Source: an uncultured Streptococcus sp. | Lineage (GTDB): Bacteria > Bacillota > Bacilli > Lactobacillales > Streptococcaceae | Direction: 5' to 3' | DNA length: 12,046 nt | Assembly: GCA_902461025.1 (NCBI GenBank) | Contig: CABPWC010000045.1 | Span: forward strand, 1 to 12,046 | Program-made: the position numbers and the translations under genes | The notes under the pieces: model-generated | Database searches by the model: none | Seen by the model: only the letters and a program-made list of their open reading frames with translations | Told to the model about the DNA's origin: nothing | Part shown: positions 6,717-12,046 of the stretch, one piece after another | Layout of the letters: each line of letters begins with the position of its first letter | Position numbering within the stretch: the stretch's first letter is position 1

Positions 6717-7848
6717 CTGTTGCTACCCCCACTACTTCGTTATATCCGACTACTTGTACTTCTTCTGTACCATCAATTTCAACACCATCGGCAATAATTG
6801 CACCTTCACCGATGATTGCACGTGTAATTTTAGCACCTCTACCGATAACTGCTCCACTCATGATGACAGAATCAACAACTTCTGCTCCCTTACGAACTTG
6901 AGCAGCTGTAGAAAGAATGGAATGTTTTACAGTACCATTCACGTAACATCCATCTACTACTAGAGAGTCTTCTACTTGAGCAAATTCTCCAAGGAAGTTT
7001 GGTGGAGCGATAAGGTTACGAGAATAAATTTTCCATTGACGATTTCGGCTATCTAGAGCATTTTCTGGAGAGATGTATTCCATATTTGCTTCCCAAAGAG
7101 ATTCGATTGTACCAACATCCTTCCAGTATCCATTAAATTCATAAGCATATACACTTTCTCCAGACTCTAGGTAGTTAGGAATAACATTCTTACCAAAGTC
7201 TGACATGTCAATATTATTCTTTTCAGCTGCAACTAGCATATTGCGTAGACGTTTCCAATCGAAAATATAAATACCCATTGATGCCTTGGTTGATTTTGGT
7301 TGGGCAGGTTTTTCTTCGAATTCAACAATGCGATTATTAGCATCTGTATTCATGATACCGAAACGACTAGCTTCTTTTAGTGGTACATCCAAAACAGCAA
7401 CTGTCAAGCTGGCATTGTTATCCTTGTGTGATTGGAGCATATCATCATAGTCCATCTTGTAGATATGGTCTCCTGAAAGAATCAAAACATACTCAGGATT
7501 AATGCTATCGATATAGTCAATATTTTGGTAAATGGCATGACTTGTACCTTCGAACCAACGATTTCCTTCACTTGCAGAGTAAGGTTGAAGGATAGAAACA
7601 CCTGAATCAATTACATCAAGACCCCAACTAGAACCGTTTCCGATGTGATTGTTAAGAGCAAGAGGTTGATACTGTGTGATAACCCCAACATTGTGGATAC
7701 CAGAGTTGGCACAGTTAGAAAGAGCAAAGTCAATGATACGATAGCGCCCACCAAATTGCACAGCAGGTTTTGCAATGCTTTGAGTGAGTTTACCGAGACG
7801 AGTTCCTTGCCCACCGGCAAGGATTAAAGCTAGCATTTCATTCTTCAT
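6706..7848 (-). CDS. glgC: Glucose-1-phosphate adenylyltransferase, catalytic subunit
   Basis: GlgC makes ADP-glucose and pyrophosphate from glucose-1-phosphate and ATP, the committed step of bacterial glycogen synthesis. The 380-residue protein carries the pyrophosphorylase signature AGGQGTRL (11-18), FGGRYRIIDF (32-41), WFEGTSHAIYQN (98-109), the metal-binding D127 in LSGDHIYKMDY, the sugar-phosphate motif EFEEKP (176-181) and DVGT (244-247). A C-terminal beta-helix with hexapeptide repeats follows from about residue 290. The start codon lies within the 3' end of glgB (11-base overlap), and its AAGGAG site is part of the glgB coding sequence. It is followed by glgD, also with an 11-base overlap, so subunit stoichiometry is probably set by coupled translation. 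Confidence 0.98.
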   Translation of the reverse strand: MKNEMLALILAGGQGTRLGKLTQSIAKPAVQFGGRYRIIDFALSNCANSGIHNVGVITQYQPLALNNHIGNGSSWGLDVIDSGVSILQPYSASEGNRWFEGTSHAIYQNIDYIDSINPEYVLILSGDHIYKMDYDDMLQSHKDNNASLTVAVLDVPLKEASRFGIMNTDANNRIVEFEEKPAQPKSTKASMGIYIFDWKRLRNMLVAAEKNNIDMSDFGKNVIPNYLESGESVYAYEFNGYWKDVGTIESLWEANMEYISPENALDSRNRQWKIYSRNLIAPPNFLGEFAQVEDSLVVDGCYVNGTVKHSILSTAAQVRKGAEVVDSVIMSGAVIGRGAKITRAIIGEGAIIADGVEIDGTEEVQVVGYNEVVGVATDED

Positions 7849-9766
7849 TTTCTACTCCTTTTTGAGATTTATTTGATTCTTTTTTAGCGGGTTTCAAGCG
7901 ACGTTTGATTTTCCAGATACTTGCCCCCAAAGCTGGCAAGGTAAAGGTCAAAGTCTGCTTATAATCCTTCCATAATCCTTCTTGAGTTTGAACAGTTTGA
8001 TTGTGTTCTTTCCAAACACCGCCCCATTGTTCTAACTCTGTATTCCAAATTTCTTCGTAGACACCAGCAACTGGTAGTCCAATTGTGAAATCAGGACGTT
8101 CAACTGGTGCCATATTGAAGACACAGACTAGCATCTCGCCTTTTTTCCCCTTACGAATAAAGGAAAGAACACTCTGATCTCTATTATCTGCATCGATAAT
8201 CTCAATACCATCATAGCTTGTATCGATTTCCCAAAGACAACGGTGGTCCTTATAAAGTTGATTCAACTGAGATGTGAAGTATTTCATCTTGGCATTCATT
8301 GGATCTTCAAGGTTTGACCACTCTAATTGCTCTTCTGATTTCCACTCTAAGAATTGTCCAAACTCGCTACCCATAAAGAGTAATTTTTTACCAGGATGAC
8401 AAATTTGATAAGTATAAAGATTTCTAAGGCCTGCAAATTGATTATAGCGATCTCCCCACATCTTATGCATCATACTCTTCTTACCATGAACCACCTCATC
8501 ATGTGAGAATGGTAGAAGATAATTTTCATTAAAGACATACATAAAACTGAAGGTTACTAGGTTAAAATCATACTTGCGGTAAATTGGATCTTCCTCATAG
8601 AAGCGAAGGATGTCATTCATCCAGCCCATGTTCCACTTGTAGTCAAATCCAAGACCACCAATCTCTTTTGGACCTGTTATTTTAGTTGCCGAAGAGCTTT
8701 CTTCTGCAATCATCATGACATCAGGGTGAGCTAGCTTAATAACAGTATTTAAACGCTGAAGGAAATAGTAACCTTCGTAGTTAAGATTTCCACCGTCTTT
8801 ATTTGGTGTCCAAGGTGCATTATCATAATCAAGATAAAGGATATTACTTACGGCATCTACACGGATACCATCTAAATGATAAAAATCAATCCAGAACTTA
8901 ATGCTAGAAATTAGGAAAGATTGTACTTCGTTTTTACCTAAGTCGAAGTTTAATGCCCCCCAACCATAGTTATGAGCTTTGTTATGGTCTTGATATTCAA
9001 AAGTCGGAGTTCCATCATAGTAGGCTAAGGCATCATCATTGATTGTAAAGTGACCTGGAACCCAGTCCACGATAACACCGATATTGTTTAAATGACACTC
9101 CTCAACAAAGTCTTGAAACTCTTCTGGTCTTCCGTAAGAATGTTCTAAACCGAAATATCCCATCAGTTGATAGCCCCAACTCAAACCTAGCGGGTGAGCC
9201 ATCAAAGGCATAAACTCAATATGAGTGTAGTTCATTTCAACTAAGTAAGGAATCAACTCTTCTTTTAATTGAGCAAAACTATAAGGAGTTCCATCTGGAT
9301 TTCGTTTCCAGGAACCAGCGTGTGCTTCGTAAATATTAACTGGTCTTTCGAAGAATCCCAAACGTTTTCTACGAGCTAACCAAAGTCCATCCTTCCATTT
9401 CTTTTCTGGAATTTCTGTTAACACAGCACCTGTGCCTGGACGTGCTTCATACCGAACAGCTAAAGGATCAATCTTCATAAGTTGATGACCGTTAGCCCGT
9501 GTAATATGATATTTATAAATCTGACCCTCTTGGGCAAAAGTTGTAAAAACTTCCCATACTCCAGATTCATTTCGAAACATAGGGATTTGATTTTCAACCC
9601 AATTCGTGAAATCACCGACTAGATGAACAGCCTGCGCATTTGGAGCCCAAACACGGAATGTGTAACCCCATTCCCCGTCTTTCTCCTCACGATGTGCGCC
9701 CAAATAGTGCTGAAGATGGAAATTTTCGCCTGTTGTAAAAGTTCTTAAAGCTTCTAATGTATCCAT
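7838..9766 (-). CDS. glgB: 1,4-alpha-glucan branching enzyme
   Basis: GlgB cuts an alpha-1,4-glucan chain and re-attaches it in alpha-1,6 linkage, branching glycogen in the cytoplasm. At 642 residues it has an N-terminal CBM48-type domain (about 30-115, with FRVWAPNAQAVHLVGDFTNW), a GH13 barrel and a C-terminal all-beta domain. GH13 regions are visible: DWVPGHF (234-240), GIRVDAVSN with nucleophile D304, MIAEESSS with acid/base E355, and LPFSHDEVVHGK (418-429) with H422 and D423. The last 20 residues are a charged, low-complexity tail (KRRLKPAKKESNK...) that runs over the Shine-Dalgarno site of glgC. The ATG at 9764-9766 follows GGGGG at suitable distance. It is the first gene of the operon, directly behind a near-consensus promoter and a CcpA site. 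Confidence 0.98.
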   Translation of the reverse strand: MDTLEALRTFTTGENFHLQHYLGAHREEKDGEWGYTFRVWAPNAQAVHLVGDFTNWVENQIPMFRNESGVWEVFTTFAQEGQIYKYHITRANGHQLMKIDPLAVRYEARPGTGAVLTEIPEKKWKDGLWLARRKRLGFFERPVNIYEAHAGSWKRNPDGTPYSFAQLKEELIPYLVEMNYTHIEFMPLMAHPLGLSWGYQLMGYFGLEHSYGRPEEFQDFVEECHLNNIGVIVDWVPGHFTINDDALAYYDGTPTFEYQDHNKAHNYGWGALNFDLGKNEVQSFLISSIKFWIDFYHLDGIRVDAVSNILYLDYDNAPWTPNKDGGNLNYEGYYFLQRLNTVIKLAHPDVMMIAEESSSATKITGPKEIGGLGFDYKWNMGWMNDILRFYEEDPIYRKYDFNLVTFSFMYVFNENYLLPFSHDEVVHGKKSMMHKMWGDRYNQFAGLRNLYTYQICHPGKKLLFMGSEFGQFLEWKSEEQLEWSNLEDPMNAKMKYFTSQLNQLYKDHRCLWEIDTSYDGIEIIDADNRDQSVLSFIRKGKKGEMLVCVFNMAPVERPDFTIGLPVAGVYEEIWNTELEQWGGVWKEHNQTVQTQEGLWKDYKQTLTFTLPALGASIWKIKRRLKPAKKESNKSQKGVENEE

Positions 9767-9782
9767 AAATCCCCCTTTATAT

Positions 9783-9796
9783 TGTAAGCGTTTTCT
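9783..9796 (-). promoter_or_regulatory. CcpA (cre) site in the glg operon leader
   Basis: On the minus strand AGAAAACGCTTACA fits the cre consensus TGWAANCGNTNWCA at 13 of 14 positions. It lies just downstream of the predicted transcription start and upstream of the glgB ribosome binding site. In this position bound CcpA would normally act as a roadblock, so repression of glycogen synthesis by a preferred sugar is the simplest prediction. Confidence 0.75.
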
Positions 9797-9804
9797 TAAT
9801 TTTT

Positions 9805-9833
9805 ATTATACTACCTTTTTAGATAAGTTTCAA
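9805..9833 (-). promoter_or_regulatory. Sigma-A promoter of the glgBCDA operon
   Basis: On the minus strand TTGAAA (9828-9833) and a perfect TATAAT (9805-9810) are exactly 17 bases apart. The predicted start near 9797-9799 gives a leader of roughly 32 bases that carries the cre site and the GGGGG ribosome binding site. Confidence 0.9.
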
Positions 9834-9852
9834 GTAAATTACTATATTTCTA

Positions 9853-9878
9853 AAAAATATTTTGAAAATCTGAAAATA
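9853..9878. repeat. Degenerate 26-base direct repeat, copy 1
   Basis: This copy begins AAAAATATTTTGAAAATC. It matches 10009-10034 at 23 of 26 positions in the same orientation. Because the sequence is mostly A and T, part of the match may be chance. Confidence 0.45.
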
Positions 9879-10008
9879 ATTCTCTGATGCAGCCTGGGAA
9901 AATCATTTTAATTTTCTGATTTATCTTTGCCTCTTTTCATTTTCTTACATTTTTATATAATAGTAACAAAATATTCGGTTTTTAGCAATTTTTAGCCTGA
10001 TATTTTTG

Positions 10009-10034
10009 AAAAATATATTGAAAATCCGTAAATA
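10009..10034. repeat. Degenerate 26-base direct repeat, copy 2
   Basis: This copy begins AAAAATATATTGAAAATC. It differs from 9853-9878 at three positions and overlaps the right arm of the AT palindrome at 10000-10016. Confidence 0.45.
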
Positions 10035-10099
10035 TAGAGTTTATGACATTCAATTTAGATTATAACTATTTATAAACCAAGGATTTTCCCCTAAAAAAT

Positions 10100-10275
10100 G
10101 AGAGTGGGACAGAAATCGGTCATTCGTTAGAATTCGATTTCGTCGTCCCACCTCCGCACAGTTGAGAAGGGCTGTAAAAGCTGATGAAATCAGCGTAGTA
10201 GAGCCCACCTCAACCACTGCGTCTTGCTCAACAATCCAAAAATAAATGAGAGGCTAGGACTTTTGTCCCAGCCTC
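10100..10275. repeat. Structured intergenic repeat-like element with imperfect terminal inverted repeats
   Basis: The left end GAGAGTGGGACAGAA and the inverted right end GAGGCTGGGACAAAA agree at 12 of 15 bases, so the element has terminal inverted repeats. Three palindromic modules lie inside. Module A is GTGGGAC (10104-10110) with GTCCCAC (10145-10151), plus an inner GAAATCG/CGATTTC pair. Module B is GTTGAG with CTCAAC (10161-10166/10209-10214), GGGCT with AGCCC (10169-10173/10202-10206), and GCTGAT with ATCAGC (10180-10185/10189-10194). Module C is the terminal hairpin 10250-10275. From memory, very similar intergenic sequence occurs in many places in mitis-group genomes, but I cannot name it or count copies. 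No ORF is apparent. It could be a small non-autonomous transposable element or a structured RNA. Confidence 0.7.
10250..10275 (-). terminator. Hairpin terminator after the DUF4375 gene
   Basis: Read on the minus strand, GAGGCTGGGAC pairs with GTCCTAGCCTC in an 11-base-pair stem with one G-U pair and an AAAA loop. On the plus strand the same position would be an A-C mismatch, which favours action on minus-strand transcripts. A loose T-rich run (TCATTTATTTTT) follows. It lies 18 bases after the stop codon of the DUF4375 gene and also forms the right end of the repeat-like element. Confidence 0.65.
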
Positions 10276-10293
10276 ATCTTTATTTACTACTCT

Positions 10294-11334
10294 TTACGAT
10301 TTATCTGCATTTCCCTGAAAAATAAATTTCTCTGGATATTTTTTGATAAAACTTAGTTCGTTCTCATTTCCATCATAATCATAAACAAAATCATCAGCTT
10401 CATCCAACTTCTGATAAAAAGCATCACCATACTCTTCTTCCATCTGTGCTAGCATCTCCGATCTCTCTTCTCTAACAAAGGAGATAGCTCCACCAAAGAA
10501 TGCAAGAAGATTTTTGAAATTAATAGCATGCTCCGTCATTCCAAATAGTTCCAATCCCTTTAAAGTATCTTCCCAGACAATCCCTGTCGAATTATCGAAA
10601 AATTGATAGTGGCCTCCATTGTTTACTTCAATAAAATACCAGATAATCGCCAGAAGGTATCTTTGTTCTAAAGTAAAAATTTTTGCAGAATCGAGATAGT
10701 CTTCATAGGTGTTATAGATGTTAACAGTTTCGTATACTGGTTTAATAATATCCCATGAGTCTTTTGCCTTTTGAACATCTTCTACCGTAATATTCTTGTA
10801 TAATTTCTTATTCTGCGCAATTGTCATTTCTTGATTAGTTTCATTAACATCTTCAAAATAGTATTTTTCTAGCAAGGGATAATCTGCTGGCTTAGCTTCA
10901 AAAACTTCCTTTAGAGAACCTACTTTAACCAACTCAATACACCATTCAATGACTGGATTTGTTGAGGAATCAGCATTTTTGATAGCATTTTCTAATAAAG
11001 CTAGAGCCTGATTAGCTTCAGTTTCAAAGTCATTCTTCGGGTCACTAGATAAACGCCAATGGGTAAAACCATTTCTATAATACCAAATAGCATCCCTATC
11101 TTCTTCAGAGACTATCTCTAAAACTGTTTTTGCCTCTTCGAATTGACTCCAATTATTACAAACTTTGGCTAGTTCACTAAGTACTTGACCACTTAAATTT
11201 TCTAAACCAAGCTCTGAGAGGATTTCCTTTATATTTTCGAATTGGTAGGTATGCTTAATGTCTTTAAGACACTGAAGTTTCTCCTCTTCATTTAAGGTGA
11301 TGAATTTTTCCAGAGTAATTGTATTAATATTCAT
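10294..11334 (-). CDS. DUF4375 (DMP19-like) protein with helical, TPR-like N-terminal half
   Basis: Function unknown. The 346-residue protein has no signal peptide or membrane segment. Residues about 190-335 resemble the DUF4375/DMP19 family: YLLAIIWYFIEVNNGGHYQFFDNSTG (226-251) followed by a helix with GLELFG and an acidic C-terminal end (DEADDFVYDYDGNENE, 311-326). The N-terminal half looks all-helical and repeat-like (WYYRNGFTHWRL, then EANQALALLENAIKNA, 106-121), possibly TPR-related. Neisseria DMP19, after which the family is named, is a DNA-mimic protein; the overall acidity here is compatible with that but does not prove it. The ATG at 11332-11334 follows GGGAG at 6 bases. I see no good promoter upstream. 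It sits between the pullulanase and glycogen genes, flanked by hairpin-bearing DNA, and looks like an accessory insertion. Family call fairly firm, role open. Confidence 0.75.
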   Translation of the reverse strand: MNINTITLEKFITLNEEEKLQCLKDIKHTYQFENIKEILSELGLENLSGQVLSELAKVCNNWSQFEEAKTVLEIVSEEDRDAIWYYRNGFTHWRLSSDPKNDFETEANQALALLENAIKNADSSTNPVIEWCIELVKVGSLKEVFEAKPADYPLLEKYYFEDVNETNQEMTIAQNKKLYKNITVEDVQKAKDSWDIIKPVYETVNIYNTYEDYLDSAKIFTLEQRYLLAIIWYFIEVNNGGHYQFFDNSTGIVWEDTLKGLELFGMTEHAINFKNLLAFFGGAISFVREERSEMLAQMEEEYGDAFYQKLDEADDFVYDYDGNENELSFIKKYPEKFIFQGNADKS

Positions 11335-11354
11335 AGGTTTCTCCCGCTAAAAGC

Positions 11355-11443
11355 AATGAACTTTTCTAACTTTAATTCAATTAGTAATGAAACTTCTGCT
11401 TTTTCTATCTGTCTAGGACTTGAAAATGAACTGCTTTTTCTGA
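11355..11443. repeat. Three imperfect copies of a short motif upstream of the DUF4375 gene
   Basis: Related segments, each starting AATGAA, then a variable CTTCTGCTT-like part and ending TTTTCT, occur at 11355-11368, 11386-11407 and 11425-11443 in the same orientation. The first copy lacks the central TGCT part. They lie in the untranslated region directly before the DUF4375 start codon and could be operator-like sites or degenerate tandem duplication. Confidence 0.45.
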
Positions 11444-11490
11444 AAATTTTAGTTTTACTTTCGACTTCAAATGAGACTTTCTAGAAGTAT

Positions 11491-11514
11491 AGGCCGGGAT
11501 CAAAATCCCGACCT
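11491..11514 (-). terminator. Hairpin downstream of the pullulanase gene, possible terminator
   Basis: On the minus strand AGGTCGGGAT pairs with ATCCCGGCCT (10 base pairs, one G-U) around a TTTG loop. No T-run follows, so this is not a textbook terminator. Its base pattern (GAGGTCGGGAT) resembles that of the hairpin at 10250-10275 (GAGGCTGGGAC). It lies about 105 bases beyond the pullulanase stop codon. Confidence 0.5.
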
Positions 11515-11618
11515 CGCATTTTAGTAGAATTGAGTCTTTGAAACATTTTTATTGATTCATTGGACTCTGCAAGAGCGTTTTATCCTACACTTCATTGACT
11601 TCGTCTTCAATCTAAGAC

Positions 11619-12046
11619 TTACGCTAAAACATTCAAGACTGCCACACTAACATTGTCAATTGTATTTTCATTTTTTGAACGGCTGTTAGTGATTCGCATT
11701 TCAAGGTTACCCGCATTTTCATAATACTGGGATTCTCCTTTAGCATTAAAGACCACTAAGAAATGCTCGTCATCTCCTTGAACTTCGTAGACAATCCAGC
11801 CACTGTTTTCAATCGCTGTATGAACAAAGACATGACGGTATACTTCCTCGTATGTAGGATATGAAAAAGCACTGCTCTTTGTTTTAAGACCTATAATCTG
11901 ACGAATAAATTCAATACTATCCTGACGCTCATTGATTAAGTCCCAGTCCACCTGGTTAACAGCGTCTGGAGCATTGTAACTGTTCATGGCACGTTCGCGA
12001 TCATCATGAGTCAACTCACCGTTTTCACCTGTAGGAACCAGTTTGG
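11619..12046 (-). CDS. pulA: Type I pullulanase, C-terminal fragment (cut by window edge)
   Basis: Pullulanase hydrolyses alpha-1,6 branches in glycogen, pullulan and limit dextrins. The reading frame is open to the right edge, so the apparent TTG start near 12014 is only an internal Leu codon. About 142 C-terminal residues are seen. They include NSYNAPDAVNQVDWDLI, the type I pullulanase/GH13 segment after the catalytic core, then a helix FIRQIIGLK, and a C-terminal all-beta domain ending SVAVLNVLA. There is no LPxTG motif, hydrophobic segment or charged tail at the C terminus. This therefore looks like the cytoplasmic enzyme rather than the cell-wall-anchored SpuA-type pullulanase. Position upstream of the glycogen operon supports a role in debranching stored or imported glucan. 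Since the catalytic residues are outside the window, GH13 subfamily assignment rests on this segment and on context. Confidence 0.82.
   Translation of the reverse strand, partial: KLVPTGENGELTHDDRERAMNSYNAPDAVNQVDWDLINERQDSIEFIRQIIGLKTKSSAFSYPTYEEVYRHVFVHTAIENSGWIVYEVQGDDEHFLVVFNAKGESQYYENAGNLEMRITNSRSKNENTIDNVSVAVLNVLA

Larger units (their letters stand above)
9834..10099. other. AT-rich stretch without a recognisable gene
   Basis: I find no ORF with a ribosome binding site here and no RNA gene. The region holds a degenerate 26-base direct repeat (9853-9878 and 10009-10034) and an 8-1-8 palindrome of A and T around 10000-10016, which overlaps the second repeat copy. A TATAAT on the plus strand at 9956-9961 has no acceptable -35 partner. 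The area may be upstream DNA of the glg promoter or degraded remains of mobile DNA. Confidence 0.5.

Noticed and set aside
9956..9961. Plus-strand TATAAT as promoter of a small RNA ending at the 10250-10275 hairpin
   Set aside because: There is no -35 at acceptable distance and no TGn extension, and on the plus strand the hairpin has an A-C mismatch and no T-run.
11619..12014. Stand-alone 131-residue gene starting at TTG
   Set aside because: The frame continues open upstream to the window edge (preceding residues KLVPTGENGE), and the content is the C terminus of a pullulanase, so it is a fragment of a larger gene.
1..12046. CRISPR array, tRNA, rRNA, transposase or toxin-antitoxin pair
   Set aside because: I looked for regularly spaced repeats, tRNA-like cloverleafs and typical transposase or toxin motifs on both strands and saw none. 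All long frames are accounted for by the listed genes.

Overview
The window looks like a chromosomal segment of a mitis-group Streptococcus (pneumoniae/mitis/oralis/sanguinis-like). It is AT-rich with Gram-positive promoters and Shine-Dalgarno sites. Its enolase and its exonuclease VII start match, as far as I recall, the pneumococcal proteins almost residue for residue. It also carries the streptococcal two-subunit ADP-glucose pyrophosphorylase (GlgC plus GlgD). I cannot fix the species from the sequence alone. All genes lie on the minus strand except one small plus-strand gene at 1870-2313.

Reading in the direction of transcription (right to left): the 3' end of a cytoplasmic-type pullulanase enters from the right edge (11619-12046). 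Next comes an unexpected DUF4375/DMP19-like gene (10294-11334), flanked on both sides by hairpins of similar design. A 527-base gene-free stretch follows. It holds a structured, probably dispersed repeat (10100-10275), an AT-rich part with a degenerate direct repeat, and then a near-consensus sigma-A promoter with a CcpA site. This promoter drives the glycogen operon glgB-glgC-glgD-glgA (9766 to 4147), whose four genes all overlap by 4 to 11 bases. A hairpin terminator follows glgA, and only 26 bases later serB starts, followed by a glycerate kinase (4085 to 2310). The glycerate kinase meets the plus-strand YueI-like gene tail to tail on a shared TTAA. That gene and eno (1707 to 403) are divergent, with both promoters and a possible CcpA site between them. 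The eno terminator and then the start of xseA, with its own extended -10 promoter, close the left side.

Metabolically the window is coherent. GlgC/D make ADP-glucose, GlgA extends the glucan, GlgB branches it, and the pullulanase debranches it. Glycerate kinase would deliver 2-phosphoglycerate (if it is a 2-kinase), the direct substrate of the enolase encoded nearby, and SerB works on the serine branch of the same three-carbon pool. CcpA sites upstream of glgB and possibly in the eno/yueI region would tie this to sugar supply.

I do not see a complete novel defence or mobile system. The least explained parts are the DUF4375 gene with its bracketing hairpins, the structured repeat next to it, and the apparently leaderless yueI-like gene.
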